Below, piece after piece: positions 7,330-15,662 of a stretch of DNA of 31,578 nt. Under the pieces are notes generated by a model that worked only from the letters and a program-made list of their open reading frames with translations, was not told the origin of the DNA and ran no database searches. This DNA comes from JBGTGT01 sp051439375 (GTDB taxonomy: Bacteria > Cyanobacteriota > Cyanobacteriia > Cyanobacteriales > Microcystaceae): NCBI GenBank assembly GCA_051439375.1, contig JBFRWB010000235.1:1-31578 (forward strand), read 5' to 3'. Every line of letters begins with the position of its first letter. Position 1 is the first letter of the stretch. Both the position numbers and the translations under genes were made by a program.

Positions 7330-8220
7330 TCAATCGTATTCCCTTCTATCTCCTTGAATAGAAGGCTGAAATTGAGGGGCTGGCCGGCCATTAATAGTAG
7401 GAACACTATTCGTATTGCCTAAATTTTGTCTATTATTATTATTATTATTGTTATTATATGAAGGCGTATTGTAAGTTTGACCGTAATTCAAACCCCCAGA
7501 CTGAGTTGGATTATTGTAAGTAGAAGAAGGAAGCGGTGAATAAGTGTATTGAGGAATACTAGGTTGAGAAGTGTATGGTGTCTGATAGTTAGGAATATTC
7601 TGAGGTGTTATCGAATTATTCGGATTATTTGAGTTAGTTGAAGTTGGTGGGGCTTGATTAGGGGTAGATTGTCTAGTTGTGGATAAATTATTTTGAGGTG
7701 ATGAAGATTGAGAAGCCCTTTGTTTGATCGCTTTTTGTAGTTCACTTTCAGAATTAACCTTAATTTCGATGGGAGGAGCAGAGCGAGTGTAAGAAGAAGG
7801 CTTACGATTTGTATTGTTATTTTTGTTGATAGGGAATAGAGGAGGGAAAATATTGGGGAGTTTGGTATTGGTATTATTCTGTCCCGATGAATTCCCTGAG
7901 TTATTCGACTGGGGAAAAGGATTAAGATTCGTTGTTGTATCCACAGAAGGATTTATCGGTTGCTGAGGTGATTGAATAAAGGGTAAATTTCCACTATTAC
8001 CAGAATCATTGAAGGTTGAAGAAGAACCTTCTGGTGTTAGCTCATCATAAATACCGGGTTCTTCTAATTGTTGCGATTGAGGTAGGGTTTGTCCCTCCCC
8101 TTGGACTCCCGATAACCACGCAGGATTTTGTTGATATTGCCAAACAATAAATAGCACTGACCCCATAATAAGGGGCGGTCCCCAAAACATAAAATTAGTA
8201 AATCGCTTGAGTCCAGCCAT
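7330..8220 (-). CDS. Membrane-anchored protein with long Asn/Gln/Ser/Pro-rich tail, function unknown
   Basis: I do not recognise a family. The likely start is the ATG at 8220 (MAGLKRFTNFMFWG), giving 296 residues; a TTG start at 8292 would add 24 basic residues. A single membrane segment, about GPPLIMGSVLFIVWQ, is followed by a roughly 250-residue low-complexity region rich in Asn, Gln, Ser, Thr and Pro, including an eight-Asn run coded by an ATT/TTA microsatellite. A short charged patch (EIKVNSESELQKAIKQRAS) is the only ordered-looking part. It converges on uvrB, with 18 bases between stop codons. A plausible role is a disordered tether facing the cell envelope, but nothing shows this directly. 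Confidence 0.7.
   Translation of the reverse strand: MAGLKRFTNFMFWGPPLIMGSVLFIVWQYQQNPAWLSGVQGEGQTLPQSQQLEEPGIYDELTPEGSSSTFNDSGNSGNLPFIQSPQQPINPSVDTTTNLNPFPQSNNSGNSSGQNNTNTKLPNIFPPLFPINKNNNTNRKPSSYTRSAPPIEIKVNSESELQKAIKQRASQSSSPQNNLSTTRQSTPNQAPPTSTNSNNPNNSITPQNIPNYQTPYTSQPSIPQYTYSPLPSSTYNNPTQSGGLNYGQTYNTPSYNNNNNNNNRQNLGNTNSVPTINGRPAPQFQPSIQGDRREYD
7432..7457. repeat. ATT trinucleotide microsatellite coding poly-asparagine
   Basis: Six perfect ATT units are followed by an interrupted GTTATTAT. On the coding (minus) strand these are AAT/AAC codons, giving the asparagine run of the low-complexity protein. Slippage here would change protein length without a frameshift. Confidence 0.85.
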
Positions 8221-8502
8221 TTTATAGCGGTTTGAGGAGGGAAGTTCTTGTCTTTTAGATGTTTTCACAGATTTTACCCCGTATGTCTTCAATCTTAGTT
8301 CTGTTTTTATGTTTTTAAGAGTGTCACTGTCCTTTGTTTGAGCAGTTTTTCCCTTGTATTTTGGCCTTTATAGTCTAACCCAGTTTTTCCTATCTCTCAC
8401 ATGGAATTAAGAAAAATGCCAACAACTGACAAAATAAAGAATTCTTTCCCAAATTCTGTTTAAATTGTAAAGAGAGTGTCATTTGAGTTTCTCTAAACAT
8501 CT

Positions 8503-9576
8503 ATGAGCGATTTATCCCCACAGCATCCTTTATCAGAAGAAGCCATCCAGCAATTAATCCAATCCCTTTTGCAAAAAAAAGGAACATGGGTTGATTGGGG
8601 TAAAGCTTGCCAAAAATTACAAAAATCAGGTTATCCTAGCCAAAAAATCTTTGAAGAAACAGGATTCCAAGGAATACAGCAAAATTTAATCATTGTTGCA
8701 GCACAAGTCTATGAAAGTCTTGCACAAGAAGACATAGATGAGGCGATTCTCCAATATTTCCAAGGGGCTAAAAGCGATATTCTGTATGAATTCCGTATCC
8801 TTAATCAAAAACAGCGATTAGGGGCAGCAAAACTTGCTTATGATAAACAAATCGATGTGGATGGGGCCAAAACAGTCGCTAAAGCCCTACAAGACTGGTC
8901 ACGTTTGAGCCAGCTTCCTGATGGGTTTAGTGATCATCCGGGGGATGCAGTCGCCTATCAATGTTGGCATCAGGCGAGACAAAAAAAGGATTTACAAGAT
9001 CGCTCTCGTTTAATCGCCAAAGGGCTTAAATTTGCTCATTCTACGGAGGCTAGAGCAGCAATTGAAAGGCTTCTTAGTGACTTTACGGTTGTGACGAGTC
9101 ACCCAACTCCCTTACTTCCTCTTTATCGCCTAGAAGTAGAGGAAGAATTGTCAAGAATTGTTCCCGTAGTCGAAATAGAAGCTTTAACCGTTGAAACCTT
9201 GGGAACTATTCCGAATCAACCAATTATTGAGCCGTTTCGCTTAATCAGCGTTCCTGCTGCTATGACAGTTGTTCCCCTCCCCGGTTGGCAAGCAGTGTTA
9301 AAAGCGCAAAATCCCATCGCTATTACCTGTAAGAGTGATAATTTGCCTAATTTTCCCAATTCTAAAACTGAAGATGTCTTAGTAGTAGTAGATCGAGCCG
9401 TTACGGACTGGAACGCCAAATTTTACTATTTAGTTGAACAAGATAACCAATTACAATTTCAATGGTTTAATAGTAATCCTACTATCTCAATTTTGGGACA
9501 AATTATTTTAGTCTTGCGGCCTAAGCAAATTTTAGATGAAAATAACTTACTTGAACCTTGGCAAATGGATGATTAA
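8503..9576 (+). CDS. raf1: RuBisCO accumulation factor 1
   Basis: Raf1 is the chaperone that joins Rubisco large-subunit dimers into the octamer before small subunits bind. The 357-residue length equals that of cyanobacterial Raf1. The N-terminal helical part carries GTWVDWGKACQKLQKSGY and FEETGFQGIQQN, then LPDGFSDHPGDAVAYQCW, all recognisable Raf1 sequence. After a linker near residue 215 comes a beta-rich C-terminal dimerisation domain (about 225-350). It is divergent from the Asn-rich protein: the 8293-8502 gap holds both promoters and the 12-bp palindrome AAAGAATTCTTT (8436-8447). A glutaminase gene follows after only 12 bases, probably on the same transcript. Confidence 0.92.
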   Translation: MSDLSPQHPLSEEAIQQLIQSLLQKKGTWVDWGKACQKLQKSGYPSQKIFEETGFQGIQQNLIIVAAQVYESLAQEDIDEAILQYFQGAKSDILYEFRILNQKQRLGAAKLAYDKQIDVDGAKTVAKALQDWSRLSQLPDGFSDHPGDAVAYQCWHQARQKKDLQDRSRLIAKGLKFAHSTEARAAIERLLSDFTVVTSHPTPLLPLYRLEVEEELSRIVPVVEIEALTVETLGTIPNQPIIEPFRLISVPAAMTVVPLPGWQAVLKAQNPIAITCKSDNLPNFPNSKTEDVLVVVDRAVTDWNAKFYYLVEQDNQLQFQWFNSNPTISILGQIILVLRPKQILDENNLLEPWQMDD

Positions 9577-9588
9577 TTAACAAAAGCG

Positions 9589-10482
9589 ATGGCACATTTA
9601 TCCCAAGAGAATCTAAAAACATGGGTAACAGAAGCCCAACTTAAAGCCAGAAAAGGAAAGTTACCCCAATATATTCCCTTGCTGAAACAGGCTGATTCTC
9701 AAGGGTTTAGTCTCTGTTTAGCGAATGCCAAGACAACCCTCTTTTCTGATGGAGATTTAACGTTAACCTTTCCCTTAATGAGTCTCATTAAACCGTTTTT
9801 ACTCTTCTATTTACTGGTTCATTTGGGAGAAAAAGCTACTTTTCAACAAGTGGGTCAAGAATCATCTGAGTATTCATTCAATTCCTTAGAACAATTGCAA
9901 AAAGATCGAGGATTTCCTAGAAATCCTATGATTAATAGTGGTGCAATTTTTTTATCTTCTCTGCTGATAGGGGAAACGGTGGAAAAACGGTACCAAAATT
10001 TGCGTCAATGGCTTAATAAAGTGGCGCATACACAGTTATTTTTGGATAAAACGATGTTAGATTCAGTACAGTCTAAACCCAATCCTAATAATAAAGCTTT
10101 AGTTGAAGAAATGGTTAAAGTTAAATTGTTAGAGCATCCTGCTCTTACATTAAACACTTATAATGCTATTTGCTGTTTATCAGGAACAGTTATTGATGTC
10201 ACAAAATTAGGTTTATTGTTATTGAATCAAACCCGTTTTGAAAACTACGGTATCATGGTTCAAAATATTATGTTAAATTGTGGGTTGTACGAAGCCTCTC
10301 AAGAATTTAAACAAACCATTGGGTTTCCCACAAAATCAGGGGTTAGTGGTGTAATTTTATCCCTAATTCCCCAAGAAAATCTTAGTTTAGCTTGTTATAG
10401 TCCCCCCTTAGACGAACAAGGTAATTCAGTTGCAGGACTTTATTTTATTGAAAAACTTGCTGAAAAAAGTAGGAAAGTTTAG
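9589..10482 (+). CDS. glsA: Glutaminase (serine-dependent beta-lactamase fold, GlsA family)
   Basis: The family hydrolyses glutamine to glutamate and ammonia. The 297-residue protein has the S-x-x-K motif SLIK (S65, K68), the signature NPMINSGAIF (about 112-121), and the late PTKSGVSGVI matching PAKSGVGGGI of known glutaminases. Sequence around the motifs is more diverged than in enterobacterial GlsA (SLIK in place of SISK, and NTYNAICCLSG in the central part). Length is close to the usual 300-310. It sits 12 bases behind raf1 and is probably co-transcribed, which would link nitrogen release to Rubisco assembly. The 10483-10551 gap before the convergent TPR gene contains the palindrome AATTCATGAATT. 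Confidence 0.8.
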   Translation: MAHLSQENLKTWVTEAQLKARKGKLPQYIPLLKQADSQGFSLCLANAKTTLFSDGDLTLTFPLMSLIKPFLLFYLLVHLGEKATFQQVGQESSEYSFNSLEQLQKDRGFPRNPMINSGAIFLSSLLIGETVEKRYQNLRQWLNKVAHTQLFLDKTMLDSVQSKPNPNNKALVEEMVKVKLLEHPALTLNTYNAICCLSGTVIDVTKLGLLLLNQTRFENYGIMVQNIMLNCGLYEASQEFKQTIGFPTKSGVSGVILSLIPQENLSLACYSPPLDEQGNSVAGLYFIEKLAEKSRKV

Positions 10483-10551
10483 TGAGTCAGAAGATAGGAG
10501 AGATGGTAGAGACAATTCATGAATTATCCCTACATACTTACCAGAAATGAG

Positions 10552-11427
10552 CTAAGGACTCTGAGTTTCCACTGATATATCATCTAAAATCACCTTGATA
10601 GTAGGTGTTGCAAAGAAAGTGGCTGTATCTCGTAGTAACTTTTCGCCCCAAAGATTTTCTTCCAGAAAGTCTAATTCTGCATAGCGTCCGTCTGCTTTTA
10701 ACGCTTCTGCCCCTAATTTTAACCCTTTTTCTCGTTCTCCCTGCATATAGAACGCCACAGCAAGGGCAAGTTGGGGTTCAGACTGTTGATCATCAATAGC
10801 GACGGCTGCTTCCCATTTAGCGATCGCATCGTCTATTTTTCCCTGTTCGTACTGAATTAAGCCAATATTGTTAATTGCTGGCCAAAAATCCTTTTCTTGA
10901 TCCACTGCTGTATCGTAAGCGGTAATTGCTTCCCCATACCGCCCCATTTTAAGATAAACATTGCCCAAATCAAATAATGCTGTCGGTGTTTCAGGTTCAA
11001 GTTTCAGGCCATCTTCTAACACTTCGGCTGCTTTATCGTAATCCTCGGTTTGGAAATAAGCATTTCCTAATGTAAATAAGATACCTGCTTTCTCCTCTTC
11101 TGAGGCAAGGGAAAGGGCTTTATTAAGGGTATCAACCCCTAAATCTAATTCTTCTTGTTGTATATAAAGACTGCCTAAAATAAACCATGTTTGGTATTGA
11201 TTGGGGGCTAGTTGCGTTGCTAATTTAGCCCGCCCCAATGCTAACTCATATTGGCGGAAACGCACCAGTTGAATTGCGTCTTCTGCTAAGGCTAACCCCT
11301 GTTCTTCTAGTTTTTCAACGTCTAGAGTAGGGGTATAGGGTAAAATCGCTTGTCCCCATGTAGGAAGTGGCGTACTCCATAGGGTTGCACAGGTTAGTAA
11401 GGAAAATAATATTTGACGTTTAGACAC
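10552..11427 (-). CDS. Secreted or lumenal TPR-repeat protein
   Basis: The GTG start at 11427 opens a signal peptide (MSKRQILFSLLTCATLWSTP, likely cut after TWG-Q). Five to six tetratricopeptide repeats then run from about residue 38 to 250, with clear examples such as AGILFTLGNAYFQTEDYDKA and TALFDLGNVYLKMGRYGEA. The C-terminus (TATFFATPTIKVILDDI) is not TPR. Total length is 291 residues. TPR proteins of this kind act as assembly scaffolds; the signal peptide places it in the periplasm or thylakoid lumen. No ribosome-binding site is visible before the GTG. The partner is unknown. Confidence 0.8.
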   Translation of the reverse strand: MSKRQILFSLLTCATLWSTPLPTWGQAILPYTPTLDVEKLEEQGLALAEDAIQLVRFRQYELALGRAKLATQLAPNQYQTWFILGSLYIQQEELDLGVDTLNKALSLASEEEKAGILFTLGNAYFQTEDYDKAAEVLEDGLKLEPETPTALFDLGNVYLKMGRYGEAITAYDTAVDQEKDFWPAINNIGLIQYEQGKIDDAIAKWEAAVAIDDQQSEPQLALAVAFYMQGEREKGLKLGAEALKADGRYAELDFLEENLWGEKLLRDTATFFATPTIKVILDDISVETQSP

Positions 11428-11672
11428 GCTGTGATAACTCTGAAATAGGGTAAAAATTAGGGTTTTTGGTTTTGCTTTTCTAATATTCTAAGCAATGAAC
11501 GGAAACTTAGCCAATTCACTTTTGTATCTTAAGGAAGAAAAGCTAGATAAACCCTTGGCTAACTGATTAAAACTTAGCGCAGACTCGTAAAGCCCAATTA
11601 AAGTTAAGCTTAAACTACAATGACCCCCAAAGAAATGATAAATCATCACTTTAGGGGCAGAATAAACCAAAG

Positions 11673-11825
11673 TTAGCAATCGTCATTGTTGGGATTGCCG
11701 GGGCATTGATCATTCATAATTGTAGTAGAATCAGTAATCGGATTTTCATAAGCAACTGCCGTAGCGTTTAATCCGACAATTAAGCAAATAATACCGATTA
11801 ATCCCATTGTAATTTGTTTTTTCAT
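11673..11825 (-). CDS. Small secreted peptide with two-cysteine tail (50 residues)
   Basis: An ATG at 11825 with AGGAG six bases upstream gives MKKQITMGLIGIICLIVGLN, a classic signal peptide ending AVA before YENPITD. The mature part is only about 25 residues and ends QCPGNPNNDDC. A longer TTG-started reading exists but lacks a ribosome-binding site. I recognise no family. The paired cysteines could form a disulfide in the periplasm, or the peptide could be exported as a signal. It stands alone: 245 bases to the TPR gene on one side and 186 bases to the radical SAM gene on the other, both on the same strand. I see nothing more in 11428-11672 than AT-rich spacer. Confidence 0.65.
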   Translation of the reverse strand: MKKQITMGLIGIICLIVGLNATAVAYENPITDSTTIMNDQCPGNPNNDDC

Positions 11826-11831
11826 GGTTTT

Positions 11832-11836
11832 CTCCT
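11832..11836 (-). promoter_or_regulatory. Shine-Dalgarno site fixing the small peptide start
   Basis: CTCCT on the plus strand reads AGGAG on the minus strand, six bases before the ATG at 11825. It decides between this ATG and the in-frame TTG 33 bases upstream. Confidence 0.75.
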
Positions 11837-12011
11837 GATTGCACCCATTAATAATCAAGTTTTGTCGAGTTAGCAGAAGAGATAATCCTCTTTTCTTCCT
11901 CTACCTACAGCATAGATAATTTCTATAAGAGATGTCAGTCCCATTCTACATGGAAAAAAGTAGAATTAAAGGGAATAAACTAAAAACTACACACATTTTA
12001 CACACCTTCTG

Positions 12012-12641
12012 CTAAATGTCAACGTCTCCCATTTGCCCCCAAAAGCCAGTAAAAATGCGGCTTCCATCCTTAAGAATATGAATTTCTATTTGATCAGAGG
12101 CCCAATTGATTTGATCTTTAAAGTCTGGGTTAAAAACATGAATCCGTTGATTACGAGAAGAAACAGAGGACTCAGGAGAATGAATGGCTAAGGATTCAAC
12201 AAATGCCCCATCGACTAAAATATCAAGTTCTTTTAATAATAAATTAGCATGGGGAGGGGCAGCAGAAGATTGTAATTGTTCAAGGGTAAACCCAGAAAAA
12301 GACATGACATTGAAGCCATGGGATTTTAATGTTTTAGCTAATTTGGATAAAGATAAGGCTTGCCAAAAAGGTTCACCCCCAGAAAAAGTGACTCCCGTAT
12401 TGTCTGAATTACTCAGAATTTTTTCTGCTAATTCATCGACAGAAATTAACTGATTAATTTCAAAAGACCATGATTCAGGGTTAAAACATCCTTGACATTC
12501 TCTGGGACATCCTTGTACCCAAACAACAGCCCGACAACCGGGGCCATTGACTTCAGATTTATCAACATATCCCATAATATTAAGATGACTCGCAGGGATT
12601 TTAGCAAGGGCTAAGGTGGGATCTAAATGGGTATTTGTCAT
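12012..12641 (-). CDS. Radical SAM protein of the NrdG (anaerobic RNR activase)-like group
   Basis: The 209-residue protein carries GCPRECQGCFN with C45, C49 and C52, the CX3CX2C cluster ligand of radical SAM enzymes, plus SGGEP (87-91) for SAM binding. The surrounding GPGCRAVVWVQGC and FNPESW match activating enzymes such as NrdG and PflA. NrdG installs the glycyl radical on class III ribonucleotide reductase, but no nrdD is in the window, so the target glycyl-radical protein is unknown, and a role as a stand-alone single-cluster radical SAM enzyme must stay open. It is 101 bases from a second radical SAM gene on the same strand. Confidence 0.8.
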   Translation of the reverse strand: MTNTHLDPTLALAKIPASHLNIMGYVDKSEVNGPGCRAVVWVQGCPRECQGCFNPESWSFEINQLISVDELAEKILSNSDNTGVTFSGGEPFWQALSLSKLAKTLKSHGFNVMSFSGFTLEQLQSSAAPPHANLLLKELDILVDGAFVESLAIHSPESSVSSRNQRIHVFNPDFKDQINWASDQIEIHILKDGSRIFTGFWGQMGDVDI

Positions 12642-12742
12642 GATTAAAATGAGGTTATAAGGAATTTAAAAAAAGTTGAGTGGCAGAGAATTGATTAGAT
12701 AAATAAGTTCAAAGAAAATGTCGAATAAAATTCGTTAATCAA

Positions 12743-13546
12743 TTAGGCAATCCTAGAAACTTGGGGATAGGTAACAGGAATTTTGGTTGCCTGTTGTATA
12801 GTATCAGCAATTGAAATCAGGATTTCTTGAGAAATATGCTTTAACTGAAGCACTTCATAAGAACGTTTTTCAGAGGGGTGATGATTGCCTCGACCATCTA
12901 ATTGTCGCTTCACTGGCTTAGGACGAGAAGGAATATTTAATTGAATTTGATTAGGTTTTAATTCTACCATTAATTCAATATAATGATTCATTAATCTAGA
13001 ATCCCATGGTTGTAAAATCATTGTTTGAATCTCTAATCTTCCTGAATACTCTGAGCGAAATTGTTTTATCCCTTGCCAAAGTTGCTGATAATCAATCTTA
13101 AAACTAGGTCTATTAATGCGTGTTAATTGATTGGAAATAATTCCATCTAATTTCACTGAAACAATAGACGTATTGGCCAATTCTTCTCTAACGATTGGAT
13201 GATTTAATAACGTTCCATTGGTTAAAACAAGAATTTTCTTCTGGGTTAAAGTTTGAACCTCCCTAATAACTTCGCCTAAATTTAAAGCCAAGGTTGGTTC
13301 ACCACTTCCACTAAACGTAATAACATCTACATTCCAAGGGAAAAATTCTTCTAAATCTTGGATAATGGTTGTTGTTGGAACAAAAATGCTGCGCTGATTC
13401 GTTAACTGTTCAATTTCCCCTAATTGACAATAGACACAATTAAATGAACAGGTAGAAACCGAACCAATTGGGTCAATTCCTAGCGATCGCCCATATCGCC
13501 AAGAACTAACAGGTCCATAAACGGTTAAAAATTTTTCTGGTGTCAT
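12743..13546 (-). CDS. Radical SAM protein, COG0731-type (TYW1-related) oxidoreductase
   Basis: The protein of 267 residues opens with VYGPVSSWRYGRSLGIDPI, the hallmark start of this group, and has the cluster motif CSFNCVYC (C33, C37, C40). SGSGEPTLA near residue 80 stands for the GGEP SAM-binding motif, and LVLTNGTLLN and SVKLDG follow. Members are related to the wyosine-base enzyme TYW1, but their substrates in bacteria are not established. The 288 bases upstream (13547-13834), shared with the divergent DUF2949-thiL pair, contain a small hairpin at 13645-13660 and a HIP1 octamer inside the gene (13483-13490). Confidence 0.8.
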   Translation of the reverse strand: MTPEKFLTVYGPVSSWRYGRSLGIDPIGSVSTCSFNCVYCQLGEIEQLTNQRSIFVPTTTIIQDLEEFFPWNVDVITFSGSGEPTLALNLGEVIREVQTLTQKKILVLTNGTLLNHPIVREELANTSIVSVKLDGIISNQLTRINRPSFKIDYQQLWQGIKQFRSEYSGRLEIQTMILQPWDSRLMNHYIELMVELKPNQIQLNIPSRPKPVKRQLDGRGNHHPSEKRSYEVLQLKHISQEILISIADTIQQATKIPVTYPQVSRIA

Positions 13547-13644
13547 CTGGGCATCGTATCAAATGTGTTAGTGATGATCATAAAAGCTCTCTTGAGACGA
13601 TGAATCAAATGTTCAACATTTTTTAAGATCATTAAATCTGATCT

Positions 13645-13660
13645 TCACCCATTTGGGTGA
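13645..13660. repeat. 6-bp inverted repeat in a divergent promoter region
   Basis: TCACCC and GGGTGA flank ATTT. It lies about 100 bases upstream of the radical SAM start and 175 bases upstream of DUF2949. No T-run follows, so an operator is more likely than a terminator. It is short enough to be chance. Confidence 0.35.
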
Positions 13661-13834
13661 TTCCTACCTTCATCTAAAAGCGTTAGCTTCATGGGAACTT
13701 TATCATTTTGTCACGAAATCTTCACATTCAGCCTGTAAAGTTAAGTGAGCAAATCAGACGATAAGGTTTGTTTATCTTAAAAAATAGGAAAAATCTTACT
13801 TAATCTTGATAAAAATCCTTTTTGCTTTACCATT

Positions 13835-14047
13835 ATGATAGAACTCGCCAAACCGAGAGAAAAACTAATTGAATTTCTGCGAGAAGAACTACAAGTTCCT
13901 ACAGAATCAATTGCTCTAGCATTACGAGATCCTGCCTTACCTTTTGGGTCATTACCCATGATTTTATGGCAATATGGCTTAATTACCCTACAACAGCTAG
14001 ATAGTATTTTTGAATGGATAGAACGTCAAGGCTATCAGGCCGACTAA
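13835..14047 (+). CDS. DUF2949 family small cyanobacterial protein
   Basis: The 70-residue protein contains LPFGSLPMILWQYGLITLQQLDSIFEWIE, the conserved core of the cyanobacterial DUF2949 family, preceded by KLIEFLREELQVPTESIALAL. It is predicted to be fully helical. No function is known to me. The stop codon is six bases before the thiL ATG, so the two share a transcript, as small regulators often do with a metabolic gene, but any link with thiamine is inference only. Confidence 0.85.
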   Translation: MIELAKPREKLIEFLREELQVPTESIALALRDPALPFGSLPMILWQYGLITLQQLDSIFEWIERQGYQAD

Positions 14048-14053
14048 CTAGCA

Positions 14054-15079
14054 ATGAATCAGAAAGAACTCATTGAAAACCCTAACTTAACGGTTAAAGA
14101 CCTTGGTGAACAGCAATTACTCCCCATTTTACAAGCCTTCTGTCCATCAGATATCATTGGCGATGACGCAGCTATTCTAAATGTTCCTGACGAGCAGCAA
14201 TTAATAGTAACAACTGATGTATTAGTTGATAAGGTTCATTTTAGTCAGCAAACGACAGAAGCAGAAGCAGTCGGATGGCGTTCAGTTGCAGCAAATCTAT
14301 CAGATATAGCAGCAATGGGGGGATATCCTCTAGGAATTACTGTCGGACTCAGTTTAACACCTGATATGACCCTAGTTTGGCTTAAGAAATTGTACCAAGG
14401 AATGGCGGATTGTTTACAAACCTATCAAACTGTTATGTTAGGGGGGGATATTTGTCGTTCTTCTGAGGTAACAGTTGCTATTACTGCACTAGGAAGGGTT
14501 TTTCCCCATCAAGTAATTCGTCGTTCCACAGCTAACATAGGAGATGTTATTCTTATCACTGGGGAACATGGTTTATCAAGGGGAGGCTTAGAATTATTAT
14601 TAAGTACTGATAGGACGGTTAATTTAGATAAAACTGCTAAAAATAAACTCATTAAGGCGCATAAATATCCTCGACCCCGCTTAGATATTATTCAACAAAT
14701 TCATCAACAAGAAATGTCTTTTTCCCTTGCAGGAATGGATAGTAGCGATGGGTTAGCAGATGCGATCATCCAGATTTGTCGTTCTAGTGGTGTAGGGGCA
14801 ACAATTGAGTTAGAATCCTTACCGCTTGCTCCTGAATTAGTTCAATGGGTAGGCGTAAAAACGGCTTTAGATTGGACATTTTATGGTGGAGAAGATTTTG
14901 AATTAGTATTATGTTTAGGGGAAAAAGAAGCAAAATTATTAATTGATAAGTTAGGGAAAAATGTTGCAATGATTGGACAAATTACTGCCGATAAAATGGT
15001 AAAACTTACCAGCAAAAATCCAGATTTTCCCCCTCGAATATTAACTTTAGAAGAAGGGTTTCAGCATTTCAAAGCTTGA
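14054..15079 (+). CDS. thiL: Thiamine-monophosphate kinase
   Basis: ThiL phosphorylates thiamine monophosphate to the active coenzyme thiamine diphosphate. The 341-residue protein has the family motifs IIGDDAAIL (about 34-42), TTDVLVDKVHF, VAANLSDIAAMGG, MLGGDICRS, MDSSDGLADAI and the late FYGGEDFELVL. Aspartates in these loops hold the magnesium ions and ATP. Length is typical (about 325-350). It is translated just after DUF2949, and converges on a membrane-protein gene 19 bases downstream. No thiamine riboswitch is visible upstream. Confidence 0.95.
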   Translation: MNQKELIENPNLTVKDLGEQQLLPILQAFCPSDIIGDDAAILNVPDEQQLIVTTDVLVDKVHFSQQTTEAEAVGWRSVAANLSDIAAMGGYPLGITVGLSLTPDMTLVWLKKLYQGMADCLQTYQTVMLGGDICRSSEVTVAITALGRVFPHQVIRRSTANIGDVILITGEHGLSRGGLELLLSTDRTVNLDKTAKNKLIKAHKYPRPRLDIIQQIHQQEMSFSLAGMDSSDGLADAIIQICRSSGVGATIELESLPLAPELVQWVGVKTALDWTFYGGEDFELVLCLGEKEAKLLIDKLGKNVAMIGQITADKMVKLTSKNPDFPPRILTLEEGFQHFKA

Positions 15080-15098
15080 TATGTAGTGCTAAGTTAGA

Positions 15099-15650
15099 TT
15101 ATGGAGAATGAGACAAACGTAGCAAACGCCAGAGTTTAAGAATAGCGTAGGCGATCGCAATGAACCACAAACTAGAAACAATAATCAATGGTGCAATTCT
15201 TACCATCCATAAACCCATCAGAATCATGGCCATACCATTAGCAACAATTAAAGGTAGGCGATCGCTCCACGGACGAGGAATTACTTTCTCAACTTCAGAG
15301 GGTTGGAGTTGAATCTCTGCTAATGCGTTAAACCCAACTTGGCTCAAAAGTACCAGTTCAATTCCCCAACCCAGAGCATAGGAAGCCAAATAAAATCCTG
15401 CTAATTCTATGATAATTGTCCATAGTGTTAGGCACCAAAACTGCTCTAATCGGTGATCTGAATTATCCCGTCTTACCTCTGTTACTTGTCGCACATCAAG
15501 AGCAGCCATCCGTGATTGATCAATACACAGCAAAAATAAACCTGTAGCTAACAGGGAATAGGATAGTTCTTTCCCCAAAATTGCTTGAGCTAAAATCAAC
15601 AAACAGGCGGGAAAAAAACTAGCTCCAATTAATCCAGTTACTTTTGACAT
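15099..15650 (-). CDS. Conserved integral membrane protein, function unknown
   Basis: Starting at the ATG at 15650 (an in-frame TTG lies one codon upstream), the 183-residue protein has about four to five hydrophobic segments: residues 5-22, 30-45, 70-92, 134-150 and 153-172. Between them lies a hydrophilic stretch rich in charged residues (DVRQVTEVRRDNSDHR). I recognise no named family. It follows a methyltransferase gene on the same strand with only 12 bases between them, so they form a two-gene unit. Two HIP1 octamers (15151-15158 and 15258-15265) lie within it. Confidence 0.75.
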   Translation of the reverse strand: MSKVTGLIGASFFPACLLILAQAILGKELSYSLLATGLFLLCIDQSRMAALDVRQVTEVRRDNSDHRLEQFWCLTLWTIIIELAGFYLASYALGWGIELVLLSQVGFNALAEIQLQPSEVEKVIPRPWSDRLPLIVANGMAMILMGLWMVRIAPLIIVSSLWFIAIAYAILKLWRLLRLSHSP

Positions 15651-15662
15651 CAACTACTTTTG

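Noticed and set aside
11488..11679. 63-codon minus-strand frame next to the small secreted peptide gene
   Set aside because: It starts with TTG, has no ribosome-binding site, overlaps the end of the better-supported peptide gene and looks unlike a known protein.
12012..12641. Firm assignment as nrdG
   Set aside because: The motif fits, but no nrdD is present and the group includes other single-cluster radical SAM proteins, so the symbol was left out.
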